Origin: Karalla daura
Taxonomy: Eukaryota; Chordata; Actinopteri; Chaetodontiformes; Leiognathidae
Reading direction: 5' to 3'
DNA length: 64,000 bases
Assembly: GCA_029224185.1 (NCBI GenBank)
Contig: CM055190.1
Location: 16,495,320 to 16,559,319 of the forward strand
Positions within the stretch are counted from its first letter, which is position 1. Every line of letters begins with the position of its first letter. Positions 51,801-63,603 of this stretch are shown one piece after another. Position numbers and translations under genes: made by a program. The notes under the pieces were generated by a model. The model did not search any database. It was not told the origin of the DNA and saw nothing but the letters and a program-made list of their open reading frames with translations.

Positions 51801-52762
51801 TGGAGCCTCTGGCCGGGCTGGAGCTGGTGAGACACCGCAGCGGCGCGAACACAGACCTTAGGGGGCGCATTTCCGCGTCCGCACCAGTCCATCCTCCCCC
51901 GATGGATTTGCATTCCTTTCGGCGCGTTGCGAGCGTCCACACATGTTGCCAATCCGCGCTCCACACGCAACCGTACTTGCTAATTAGCGACCCCAAAGCT
52001 CATCAGGGCACATCTCAGATTTCATTTGTTCAGTTAAGTATGAAAACCATGGTGTAAAATTGACCAAAGCCAGGTTTCCTAGCCAGTAAATTGCTCTATA
52101 TCCTGTATTCCCTGCTGGTTGCTGGGCAATGTTACATAGACACGAATCAAAACAAAGATTTTACCGCCCCTCCATAAAGAAGCCAATACATTTGTGCACG
52201 GTGTCGAGCTATTCCTTTAGACATAAAGCGGCATTCACGTTTTCTACTTGATAGCGTGGACATTTGTATTGAGTTAGGAAATCCTCCTAAGGCAGTCCAG
52301 TCTGTAGGACACTCATCCAACACTCTTTTTGGACGATGGCATCTTGATTTTCCTCCTCCAGGAGGAAGAGTGTCCTGGTTGCACCGACGGCACCTTCAAA
52401 GGTACGCGCTACTTCACCTGCCCGCCCAAAAAAGCCCTGTTCGTGAAGCTCAAGTGCTGCCGGCCCGACTCCCGCTTCCCCTCGCTGCACCACTCCTCCA
52501 ACCCCATCGAGCGCTGCAACTCCATCGGTGAGGAGGAGAGCGCGACGGACGCCCCAAATCGGCCCGTCTCCCCCAGGCCGCGTGTCTCACGCCTGTAACT
52601 GTGCGTGTCTGTGCAGCGTTCGGAGGGTACCTGAGTGAGGTGGTACACGAGAACACGCCCCCCCGCACCGAGAACGACGGCCTGGATGTGATGGTGGGGA
52701 AGAAGAAAGGCATCCAGGGCCATTACAACTCCTGCTACCTGGACTCTACCCTGTTCTGGTCA

Positions 52763-52824
<62 letters not shown>

Positions 52825-55800
52825 TCTCTAGTCTGACAGTAAATACTTTCACCAAGCCCCGGTTAATTCCATTTTGAATCAGCATCCCTGGACCTCGGGC
52901 GTATTGATCGCCTGTATGGCGCTTCCTGAGCTCGCAGTGCTGTGTTTGCCCACAGGCAGAGGCTTATTAGTAAACTGTTTTGGCTTTGCCCACTGGCGAT
53001 AACAGGAGGGTGTATTCCTGCTGTGAGCAGGCCGGTGGTTAGTGCGTCCGCTCCTGCCAACACAGCCAAAGGGCCTTTGAACAAAGCAGTCAAGCCAAAC
53101 TACCTCAGAAAACTGCACGAGAGCTCACGCTCTGACTATCGACTGCTTTGGAGAATTTGACCAACTCCAAAAATGCTAAAATTCAGTTCGACTCAAAAGT
53201 GAATTCAGGCCACACCTCTACTTCTTCAAAATTATATTAACGAGCCCCACAATAAACACTCATCTGACACTTTCAGATCAGCATGAAAAATGAATCTTTT
53301 TTTAACAATAAATACCAGCCAAAAGTAAGACAGCATGCTGACCGTAATCCCTCTGTGGTTTTCTTTGCTCTGCAGTCTGTTCTCCTTCAGCTCTGTACTG
53401 GACACGGTTCTGCTGAGACCACGTTCAAAGACGGACGTGGAGTATTACAGGGAGACGCAAGAGCTGTTACGCACAGAGATAGTCAACCCCCTGCGCATGT
53501 AAGTCCAGCACACACAGAACCTGCGTTAGGCCTGTGAGATGAGCTCATACTGCTGGTTTCTGATGTTTTGCGCACAGGTATTGGCATTAAACTTCAGAGA
53601 TTGTTGCTTACGTTGCTGATCCAGTTTTTACTGGCAGTCGCTAAGCCAGGTGTGGTTATTTCGTTAACATGTGACTCATTCTCACTTTCTGTCCTGCAGA
53701 CATGGGTATGTGTGCGCCACTAAGGTGATGAAGCTACGGCAGATCTTGGAGAAAGTAGAAGCGGCCTCTGGTTTTACCTCTGAAGAGAAAGGTAGTAGAG
53801 CGAGATGGCAAATGTTTCTATTAGGCCTGTAACAAAGGCATTGTCAAGGTTTTGAACAGATAATTATGACCATTTTGACATCTTTGATCGTTGATCAGCA
53901 TTGTGATATGTTTGGTGCTGAAAAAGCTGATTTATGGATTTAAGGAACTTTTTAAAGAATATATTGGTGACAGCATTAACTCTTAAACTAACGATGCTTA
54001 TGACAAATCTACACCTTATGTAAGCAAATCTTGTTTTGCAGATCCTGAAGAGTTCCTCAACATCCTTTTCCATCACATACTGAGAGTGGACCCTTTGCTC
54101 AAGCTAAGGTGAGGACCATAATACACAAGGGAAATGTCCAAAGGCTGTTTGGCTGCATCTAATGCATCTGAAGTCAGGAAAAAGATGCAAATGAAATTGC
54201 TGGTACATGTGTGGGCAGCCATTCCCTCAAAGGTAGAAGATCCTGGGAACCTGGGTCAGACCGTGGACATTTATGTGTGGAGTTTATATGTTCTCCCTGC
54301 GTGTGTGTGTGCATGTTTAGATACTGGAGACTCTAAATTGCCCCTAGGTGTGTGTACAATAATGAATGAATGGATTGATGGATGGATGTGTGCTGGTTGA
54401 ATTCAGACCCACAGATTTATGCAAGGGCTTCCTAAAGTTAGCAGTGTGTAGGTGTGTGACACGGGGTCTGACATCTGCGACAGGGTACGATTGCTGCGGC
54501 TTAGCACAGCCTCAAGATGTTCTTTCAACGTCTGAAAATACTGCAAAACCACAGGAATTATACCATAGCAGGACTAGATTTGCACACAGTTATACAAGTT
54601 TCACTTCCGCTGTGCTTAATGGAAATCAAATGAGAGACCGTTGTCTACATACATATTTAAATGTAAATATGTAAAACATCCATATTCTCAGAAACTGACT
54701 TGAAACAATGCAATTGTGTTTTCAGGCTTCATACAGATGTTATAGAAAGAGTCTCGGAAGTCTAGAAAATTCCACACCACGATTTCTGTTTTGATATTGT
54801 GGTCGTCTATTACAGGGTTTATTGATTGCAAAATAATATCATGTAGTTTGCTGCTGAAGTTATCACATGATGGGGCATGAATCGGAGTGTTTTTTCAGGA
54901 AGCATTCGAGCAGATTTCCTGTTAGCAGGTAGTCTCATGGGAAACTACTGTGTGAAATGGATTGTATCTATGTGCAATGTCACTGGAGCTCGTTCTGTTC
55001 TGCTTTTCATTTCTTTTTTTATTTGTTTCTGTTTTTCCAGATCAGCGGGGCAGAAGGTTCAGGACTGTTATTTCTACCAAATCTTCATGGACAAGAAGGA
55101 CAAGGTCGGAGTTCCCACCATCCAGCAGCTCCTGGAGTGGTCCTTCATCAACAGCGACCTGAAGTTTGCCGAGGTGAATTTCCATTGTTCATTTACGACC
55201 TGTGAGCTTGATTTCAGTCAGAGTAGCACATTTGGGGTTAAACCTGAAAATACTAAAGCTAAAGCTGTTGACAAACCACTGGAGAGTATGAACTGAGGAA
55301 TATCTGATCGATACTTGACCAAGTGTCAGTTATTGGGACATTTAAAACCAAAAGGAGAGGTTGATTGATGTCTTCATCAAATATATCTATGAGATACTGT
55401 GTGATGTTGGTGTCTCCATTGTATCAAATAGCAGAGGAACGACTCCCCCGTGTGTTCAATGTCAGCAACTGAGCTGCAGTTGTTATGGAACACACGACTG
55501 ACGGCTAACTGAGGCTTTTCCTCGTCAGAGTTTATTCGTGTTTTTTGGGGGTTTTGTTTCAGTATTAAGGAGTCCAGGAAGGAGCTTAAATACTAGATAC
55601 TAGACAAATACGAGATAGAATGATTCAGGACTCTGTAATGAGAGTCGTCTTCTGAAGCTCTCTTTTTCATTGATTCTCTCATGTGAGTCAACATGACTTG
55701 AACAGGACAACACTAAAACCTCAGAGACATTGGTAGCATGTCCTCGGAATAACAATTTCCGATCTTGTAGAACCATGTATTTAGACTTATAATTCATCAT

Positions 55801-58078
55801 CCTCTTGTTAATGGACCTTAAGAACTTATACGGAATCCTCTTTTGTGACCATTTCCCTCCTCCTTCCTAGCCTTGATCTTACCATGAGCCCTTGATACGT
55901 CAATATGAGACGGAGTGGAGTAGAACATGCAGTAGAGCGCACCTGGAACAGGCATATTGTTGTTGTGTAGCGAACATTAGACGACTTCCATTTTCTGCTC
56001 CGTGTCCTCCCACTCCTACCTTTTGGCAACTCTTAATAACTTCTTCTCACCTCAAGGCGTCCTTTCATCTCTCTTTTGCCTTTAAAGACTAGTTGGGTCC
56101 TTTCTGTGCGCTGGCTATCACATGCACTCTGTTCCCGCAGCCCTCTGGCCTCAGACTTCAGGTCCAGCGTGCGCCGAGCCTCGCTGCTTTGTTGATGACT
56201 GCACAAGTTCTCTCCCCCGTCTCTGTGTTTTCCTGACCCCCGCAGGCTCCCTCCTGCCTTATCATCCAGATGCCCCGCTTTGGCAAGGACTTCAAAATGT
56301 TCAACAAGATTTTTCCCTCGCTGGAGCTGGACATCACAGACCTGCTTGAAGATAGTGAGTGGGAGCTGATATATTGTTCTTCGGGTTTCTGCTGATCGAT
56401 GCTCATTCGGGGCTGCGCGGCGTTTGGCAATGAGACGCCACCGACTTGTCACCGCCGCTCAGCCCGGATGAAGGGATCTGCTTTCAGACCCGCTCGTGAC
56501 TTTTTAAGGAAGCCGCCCCCTCTGCGCAGTGTCAGCCACAATAAAGGCCCGGTTTTCTGTCTTTTTTTGTACCGCCCAGCTCCGAGGGAATGTCGAATCT
56601 GCGGCGGCCTGGCGCTCTACGAGTGTCGAGACTGCTACGAGGACGGGGACATCACGGCCGGCAAGATTAAGCAGTTCTGTGAAAAGTGCAATACCCAGGT
56701 GAGCGGCAGAGGGCATCGGAGGGAGGTAACGGGGTTGTCCATTTGATGGCGCCAGATCCTAAGGAATGGCGTCGCGTCCGTGCAGGCGCCAGAGGACAGC
56801 TGCAAACCTCCATTGTTGGCCTGTTTAACACTCCGGTTCGATCCATCTGTGAACTCACAGTACGGTCGCGCTGATCCTCACACGCACTCACCAGCTCCTG
56901 TCCCGTGTGTTCCATCAACTGCGTGTCGCGCGAGACGAGATGTACGTACTCCTCTTCTTCTTAACGGGCCACGGTCATGAAAATGTCTTTCTTCCGGACT
57001 GATTCAGGTCCACCTCCACCCGAGGCGGAAGACGCACCGGCACGGCAAGCTCTCCGTCCCCAAGGAGCTGCAAGACGGTACGGTCCGGCAGGGGAGCTTC
57101 CCCCGCCAGAGGATGGAGCTGTTCGCCGTGCTGTGCATCGAGACCAGCCACTACGTGGCCTTCGTCAAGTACGGCAGCGCAGATTCCGCCTGGCTCTTCT
57201 TCGACAGCATGGCCGACCGTGACGGTGGGTGTCGCGCCCCCAGCCCCCCCCCCCCCGGACACAGCGCTCTTGTCGCGACATCAAACCGGTCCCTGCAATC
57301 TGAGGAGGAGTGAGGAAGACGCTCCCCCATACAGCAGCGCTACCCCGGACAAATTACACACATATACACATATGACAAAAAAATGAATGTAGCTGTACAT
57401 TTAGTTGTGTTTAGTTGTTTAGTTGCCGTTGTGGCTGCATTTTTTTGTCGTTCACAGCAGAAAATATCATTCATCAATCCGTTATTATTGTTTTAAGGTG
57501 CTAGGTTTAGAAGTCAGTGGCTCGACTGAGAGTAGATGGGTGAACCGGCAACTATTTAGCCTGTCAAAGCAGCTGCTGCTGATATTATTGATGCAGGGTA
57601 AATTCATCTTCAAATCAGTTTCATGTTCGTTCTTTGGCAGACTAACTAATCCATTGGCAATTAGTCACACCTCGGATCAATTTTCTGATTTTATTTTGCC
57701 CCAAGTGTGTGACTCTGTATTTATTTAAATCATGTAGAATTACAAACGAGTGTGAGTGTGATTCAGAGGTTTTAAGATAAGCTGCTCTTAGATGAAGACC
57801 GTGCCTTTTTATTCCAACGACGGCGTGTGTGTGTGTGTGTGTGTGTGTGTGTCTGTGTGTGTGTGTGTGTGTGTGTGCGCTTGCTTCTCGCAGGTGGCCA
57901 GAATGGTTTCAACATCCCGCAGGTGTCCCCCTGTCCGGAGGTGGAGGCCTACCTGAAAATGACCCCAGAGGAGCTTCACGCCCTGGATCCGAAGAGCATC
58001 CAGGGCCAGGCCCGACGCCTACTGTGCGACGCCTACATGTGCATGTACCAGAGCCCGACCATGAGCCTGTACAAGTAG
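43462..58078 (+). CDS. cyld: CYLD lysine-63 deubiquitinase (complete)
   Basis: Cyld removes Lys63- and Met1-linked ubiquitin chains from NF-kB and Wnt pathway proteins (TRAFs, NEMO, RIPK1, Dvl). Coding exons: 43462-43953 (exon begins 43411), 44765-45076, 46956-47061, 48253-48354, 48893-49009, 51438-51826, 52362-52527, 52617-52758, 53376-53498, 53700-53791, 54042-54108, 55041-55173, 56246-56354, 56580-56698, 57008-57224, 57894-58078; 2871 bp, 956 residues. Start MSSALWSQEK resembles the human start. CAP-Gly domains lie at about 126-190, 230-290 and 470-540. The USP domain has catalytic Cys601 (HYNSCYLDSTLF), His871 (IETSHYVAFV) and Asp889 (WLFFDSMAD), all at the human positions. The zinc B-box is intact: CRIC (788/791), CRDC, CEKC, HLHP and TH833. 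C-terminus MCMYQSPTMSLYK. Differences: no PVQES-like TRAF2 motif in exon 51438-51826, and residues about 834-855 are unlike mammals. Teleosts can have two cyld copies; which one this is remains open. Confidence 0.96.
43954..46955 (+). other. cyld: cyld introns 2 and 3
   Basis: The introns are 43954-44764 and 45077-46955. The second contains a (GT)n at 46299-46320 and a 17-bp palindrome at 45655-45671 (AGCTGCTC-A-GAGCAGCT). Long open frames at 45822-46463 and 46566-46790 have no recognisable domain and are not called. Within exon 44765-45076 a GTAAGT at 44921 looks like a donor, but the frame continues through it and encodes the conserved PPLEINSRV. Confidence 0.6.
47062..51437 (+). other. cyld: cyld introns 4 to 6
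   Basis: The introns 47062-48252, 48355-48892 and 49010-51437 flank the two short linker exons between CAP-Gly 2 and 3. Contents: (CA)n at 48794-48840, a (TTTG)n/(TTG)n run near 50033-50056 and a (TTG)n run near 50343-50362. I see no additional exon or RNA gene. Confidence 0.6.
48794..48840. repeat. (CA)n microsatellite in cyld intron 5
   Basis: 47 bp of pure CA, 52 bp upstream of the exon 48893-49009. Confidence 0.97.
52766..52829. repeat. (CT)n microsatellite just after the cyld catalytic-Cys exon
   Basis: About 63 bp of CT starting 7 bp into the intron that follows exon 52617-52758. Confidence 0.97.
54230..54385 (+). repeat. Degenerate teleost SINE-like interspersed repeat
   Basis: Landmarks TGTGGAGTTTATATGTTCTC and GACTCTAAATTGCCCCTAGG are followed by a GAATGAATGGATTGATGGAT tail. 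The copy lies in the cyld intron after exon 54042-54108. The middle of the element is partly deleted. Confidence 0.6.
57225..57893 (+). other. cyld: Last cyld intron with GT microsatellite at the acceptor
   Basis: A C-run lies near the donor (57245-57257). A (GT)n microsatellite at 57825-57878 stands where the polypyrimidine tract should be, leaving only GCGCTTGCTTCTCGCAG before the terminal exon. Confidence 0.8.
57825..57878. repeat. (GT)n microsatellite before the last cyld exon
   Basis: 54 bp of GT with one CT interruption, ending 15 bp before the terminal coding exon. Confidence 0.97.
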
Positions 58079-60305
58079 AATCGTCCCCCCCCCCCCCTCC
58101 TCCGCCCCCCCCCCCCAGCCCCTCCGCCTCGCAGCCACACCGCCTCCCGCCTCTCACGGGGCCGGAGAGTCCAGAGAAAGACCAAAAATGAAAAATAAAC
58201 TTCAAAGAAGAAAGGCTGGCTGCCAGCAGGTGTGCTGTCCGGAGTCAGCGGTCTCCACCCCACCTCTCTTCAACGCCTGCTCAGCTTCGGAGAAGAGAGG
58301 AGAGGAGAGGAGAGGCAGGGGTGGGGGTGGGAGAAGCCTATTTGCACTGTGCATTAGTTGAAGTGTTGTGTTCTTCATGTAGTCTTATGTAGCTTCCCCG
58401 TTTCTCACAGCTGAGCATAGGTGGTGGAAGACGGAGAGAGGGTAAGCCTTGGGAAGGTTCACTCCCTGCTCAGGGAGGAGGGAGGAGGGAGGGGAAGGGG
58501 GGGGGGGGGGGTCACAGGGAGAAGGGCAAGATCCTGTCGCCGTGGCTGATGAAACGCGTGCAACAAAAACAAGACGAGCTAGTGGGAGGACCTCGACCAC
58601 CTCATTTACCTTAAGAAAAGAGGAGTCCTGCTTTTCTTAATCACTGTAAAAGACGGGAGCTTTCCATAAACGCCACATTAAGGAAGCAACGCAGTGCGCA
58701 AAAATCCTCATCCCGCCCGTGTGTACTGTTCTGAAATAGACTTGTGTAAAATCTCTTAGTAGCATAGATTTCTCAAGGTAGAAACATCAACAGTATAGAT
58801 GTCAACCTACTGTGCAGTCGCATTACGAGAGTATTCCGCTCTTTGTGAACCAGTTTGCATATTTTCCCCGTCCATGCTGTGTAAATGTCTTTTACAGTAG
58901 ATGTTTTGCAGAAACAGATGTAGCCATTGTTAAAGTCTCACATTTTACTGCGTACTTACTCAACCAATGCTGCACTTTTGCTCTATCCCCATGTGGACCT
59001 ATCAGGAAACATTTTAGGTTTTGCTCCTTACCCCCCCCCCCCTCTCCTCCACCCTCCACCCTCAGTCCCCCGTCCCCCTCCCTTTGGAAGTCACAGTGAG
59101 TGCTAATTTGTTGGTTGGGAGACATCAGAGTTCTGTGTTACAGAATACAAATTTGCTTCTCCTCTGTTGCTGTAAGGAACACTCTGCATTGCTAATGCCG
59201 AGTAGATGCCAGATAAATGCATGAAGGGAGACTTGCACAATGGCTCCTGTTGTAAAGCTGGTTGGTGGAGCACTCCATGCATTCATAGGGTCAATGAGGT
59301 GAATACTGGAAAAGTCTGGCCGTTTTCTGCAAAGCAAGAGATGGAGAATTCAACATGTAGTGTTTTTTTGTTCCTTTTCTTTTTTTAAGTCTAAATCTAA
59401 ATTATATTTTATGTTTACAAAGCCTTTTCCTCTGCCTGCGATGGCAAGTATTGACTCTCGCTGCCTTCCATGAAGATGTGACATGCAACGTTTTTCAGCC
59501 ATGCAACAGATAACAGAACAGTTGTGATCAAATATTATTATTTATTATATTCTGCTCGTCTTTTCCAAATCGTGTCAGCCCTTTTTTTTTTTTCAAAAAA
59601 AAAAAAAAAGATAAAGAAACAGGGTTGATGATTACTGGTTTGGGTACTCCTTGTCCTCTTTCACTGTATCTTGAGGTAAGTTATTGTAGTTTATGCTGTC
59701 CTATAGCAACTACTGAATGTTATTGGTGACACGTCAAACAGTGTGGGGTCAGAGGACGGGTAACAAGTGAGGCACAAGGCAGGCAACTTCGGGGGAGTAT
59801 ATGTGTATTTAAGAAAAACAAAAACGTATAAAGATCCTTGGTTCTATTGTGTCCTAAGTTTTGCAGTACTTAAAGCAAACCAATCATACCATGGAGAATC
59901 GTATGAGTTGAAGAGTCTCTTGGTCATTTTCGACAGCCACCGGGATGAAATCGACAAGCTGCACATCAAAAAAACTTCTGTCCGTATTCGGTTTGGAGGG
60001 GGGGGGGGTATGAAAGAGCGTTTTATAAATTAGGTCCCAGACGACAACTTCCATTTTGCTCTGTGGTGGTTTTCATTGTCCCAGGGATGCCGACAGGAGA
60101 CCTTCCTGCGTGAACTCTTTTCTGCACTGCTGAAGCTTGTCACTGACTGGAGCCTTGTTCTCTGTGAGAGAGGTCTCACCACAGGGGACAGGATTTTGAT
60201 TTGGAGATTTTTTTTTTCTTTTCTGTTGCATCTGTACAGTATAGACATATGTAACGGGTGGAAAATTAATGTCAGTGATGTTACTGTAAATGTTAACAAA
60301 ATAAA
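58079..60305 (+). other. cyld: cyld 3' UTR
   Basis: No coding sequence is seen. It begins with C-runs. An early AATAAA lies at 58194-58199, only 116 bp past the stop. A distal AATAAA at 60300-60305 is followed by a GT-rich stretch (GGGTACGTGGCCTGG...). Use of both would give short and long 3' UTR forms. A poly(T)/poly(A) pair at 59581-59610 could form a hairpin. Confidence 0.5.
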
Positions 60306-60554
60306 GCCCATTTTGAAGGGTACGTGGCCTGGCCTCATTTGCTGTGACTGTTCTAAGAAACTTAGTGGATGTTGTGCTAGAGACAAAACTATATTTATCA
60401 TTTATGTATAGTGAACTAGCAGGGTTCACAGCTGTTATTCTGAGTCTGGCATTAAAACAAATGAGGCTCGCCTACAAGCACAGAGATAATATGACTGATA
60501 TGTTTTTCCATTTAAACTTTCTATTTATCTGAAATGTCACCAAAAAAAGTCCCC

Positions 60555-60760
60555 GGTTTGAATCCCATTTGAAGGCCTTTCTTTCTGGAGTTTGCTTGTT
60601 CCACAGTCTGCAAACAAACATGTTTATGCAGATTGAAAACTCTAAATTCCCCCCCCCCCCCCGAGTCTGACAGTGACTGGTACATGTGCTGTATGTGCTG
60701 TAACAGACTGGTGGCCTGTCCATGGTGTACTCCCTGCCTTTGCTCTATTTCTGCTGGAGA
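60555..60760 (+). repeat. Degenerate teleost SINE-like repeat with B-box-like start
   Basis: It begins with CCGGTTTGAATCCCATTTGA, which resembles a tRNA-type B box. This is followed by CTTTCTTTCTGGAGTTTGCT, an ACTCTAAATTCCC segment broken by a C-run, and GACTGGTGGCCTGTCCATGG. The landmark order matches the other copies. It lies just downstream of the last cyld poly(A) signal. Confidence 0.55.
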
Positions 60761-63548
60761 CAGAAACTAGCAGACCTACCCAAAGCAAGTAAGATAATAA
60801 ATGAATTTGTTTATCTGCAGCATTGTTTTATGGTTGGTGTAACAAAGCTTTCATATCTTATATTTTCTGGAGAGACCCTCAGTGCAATATTATGACATTG
60901 TTAGGAAGGATAAGATCAGTGTGCTGTAATTTGGGTGATAAAACAACAGCATAGTGAAATGAATGAGGCCGGCTCTGGCATCGATCTAAGCCGATCCTGA
61001 GAACGGCTGAGCAATATGTGAACAGTGGCAGGTTTTTGGAGGCTTGTAAACCCAGGCTTTTCGGTGTGTTTTTCAGCCCTTAAGACGCATGTTATTCACT
61101 CCTGCAGAGATCTGATTCTTAACAGATAGGATTACTATTACCCAGCCCAATTGAGGCCTGTGACACAGTGATGATCCACCGACTTGTGAACATGCTACAA
61201 CAATATGATCCTGCTTTGTTACGCTTACAGGAAAATGAGAAAGATTACAATAAGTCTGTTTTGACCACTTGGGTGGCTTTAGTCTCTGATCTGGCTTGTG
61301 TTCAGATTAAGTCTGCATCCAGTGACCCAATTCCCCAGACACTCTATGATAAAACGATACCCCGGGATAAATAGGCATCTATTATGCATGCATCTCCCCC
61401 GCAGGAACCCCATTCCACACCTCACCCCGTTTAGTTTTTAGTCAAACTTGAAACCAGCTTAGCAAGCTGACTTCAGAAGTGCCAGATAAGTATTTGTCAA
61501 CAGAACAGCTGGCACACAATGCCCTCTTGTAGCTTTATGCCACAGCATATGCCAGCCGCTCGTAGCGTGTGGTAATTTAGCCGGGGCTGGTTCTACGGGA
61601 ACAGATGGGCTTGAGTATTGTTATTCTCGCTCCAGCTCAGGGCCCCTGGGGGGAATCACTAAATAAAATCAAAGCAGATGGACCTCTCTGGGCTAGGATG
61701 TGTTTATGATAAACAGCCAGTATAACCAGTGTCCATCTAACACCTTAACCCCACCCTTCACACACAAATACAGGAAGCAGGAATACAGTAGTTCCATCTC
61801 ACCTGTGCTTGCTCTCAGCTCTCTGTTCATCCAAACAGCAGGAAAACCCAAACAGGAAGCACATTATGATGTCACCACACCGTTTCTGTTCATCTTAACA
61901 TATCCTCTTTTACCTCCTGTGACCTTAACACTGTCAAATTCTCCCAAAACAGAATCTCTATGGTTGCTGATTTAGAAATGTCTGACTTGCTTGTTCTCTC
62001 TCACTGACAGAGGAGTGTTTTGTTCTTTTATAACCTTGTCAAGATTTCATAGCTGTGGTTCTCACATCCGTGCCATGTGCACAGGCCTTGGTGGCAGGAG
62101 GGTCATAGTAAACACCGTCTCATAAGGTAATAGGGTGTTCCTCCTCCCTCCTGTTGTTATGCACCCGCATGGGAATGCAGGACAGTTCTCACTTAGCACC
62201 GAGCTCCAGATCTACTCTCATTCCCATGGGAAAAGACAGGATTAAACAAAGGAATCCTATCAGTGCAGAGGGAAGGTAAATGTTTAAAGCCATTAAGACA
62301 ACAGGAAAGCAGTGATTTCCACCACTAAAGATGAAAAAGAACAGAGCATGCAACGGTTTTAAGCCAATCAGTCCTAACTCAATATACCACTTAGGTGTTG
62401 TTTTAACTCCATCATGATAACCAGTTTTATTTAGTGTTTCCAAAGGTCACTTTCTGATGAAGTCAAAGTAGTGTAATCAACCTAAATGTTTATAGCCAGA
62501 AGTATTAACTCAGCAGTTACTCAGTCACTGCAAGCTATCTTAAAATCTTTGTTTGAGCTTTTCTTCAGGCCTCACCAGACAGTTATTTCTCATCATTACG
62601 CTGATCGCTTTTCTAGTCCATGGACACATGCCCCTCCAAAATTAAACTCAGTCAGACACTGAGCCTATCTATCTGCTCCGTTCATCAGAGTCAGGGGGAC
62701 ACAAGTGCTCCCGGCCTGAATGTTGTCAAGAAACAAAATTAGCACTTCTGTCTGCTGTCACTGTTATCGCCTGCAACCAATGAGTTTAAGAAGAAAACCC
62801 ACAGTCTTTCAGACAAACTAATTGCCATCCAACTAAAAGCAATTTTTAGGATTATTTTTCGCTGCTGTGCATTCATTAGGCAGAGAAAGACCCCACTGTT
62901 CATGCAAAATTCATATCAGAGCCCAAAAATTGTGCCACCTGTGTTTCGCCCATGGGTGTAACTTTGGCACTTACTAAACAACTCTGTAATCTTAACATTT
63001 GCAGTCATTGTGGTAACAACGCAAGTCCTTCTCTCACAATTTTCAGAAAGGACCCTGGCCGCTCGGATGAAGAATTAATTGCCTCTAAAGCAACAGCTAC
63101 CAGATGTTGTTGCTGCTAAGAGCCAGGTGTGGATAAATTGCATATGCAGAATGTGTGTAAATATTTAAAGTCGTATCTTTCACTTAAGGTGTGAAGTGTT
63201 TTTATTGCCCATCACTGCTTTGTGTATGGTGGGAAGAGAGAGGCCGATATCCCCCTCCTCCCCATTCCCCACTCTTCCCCCACCCCTCCAGGCTCTTACC
63301 ATGCTGGAGCTCAGCACCTGTGGTGTAAAGAGTCCGGATGGAGAAGCTGCAACTCGTCGTAGCAGCGTGTCACCGTGTGGTTGGTGTCTGCGTGCGAGCT
63401 GGGTCGCAGGATGGTGGTGGGACGTAAACTAGGGGTGGGGGTCCATCCACCTGTTCACCCAGCTCCCTCCTGCCTGCCACCTTTAACACTGCATTATTCA
63501 CAGGTGCTCACGGGATGGAGACACAAGCTGCTGTCTGCTTTAAACATG

Positions 63549-63555
63549 GATGTGT

Positions 63556-63602
<47 letters not shown>
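63549..63602. repeat. (GT)n microsatellite
   Basis: About 54 bp of GT dinucleotides with one TA interruption, downstream of cyld. Confidence 0.95.

Positions 63603-63603
<1 letters not shown>

Larger units (their letters stand above)
51827..57007 (+). other. cyld: cyld introns within the CAP-Gly 3 / USP part
   Basis: The introns are 51827-52361, 52528-52616 (89 bp), 52759-53375, 53499-53699, 53792-54041, 54109-55040, 55174-56245, 56355-56579 and 56699-57007. The intron at 52759 starts with a CT microsatellite (52766-52829). The intron at 54109 holds a SINE-like repeat. Nothing else is recognisable. Confidence 0.6.

Noticed and set aside
56836..56845. GGTTCGATCC, a perfect tRNA B-box match in a cyld intron
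   Set aside because: No A box or cloverleaf-forming sequence at the right distance upstream.
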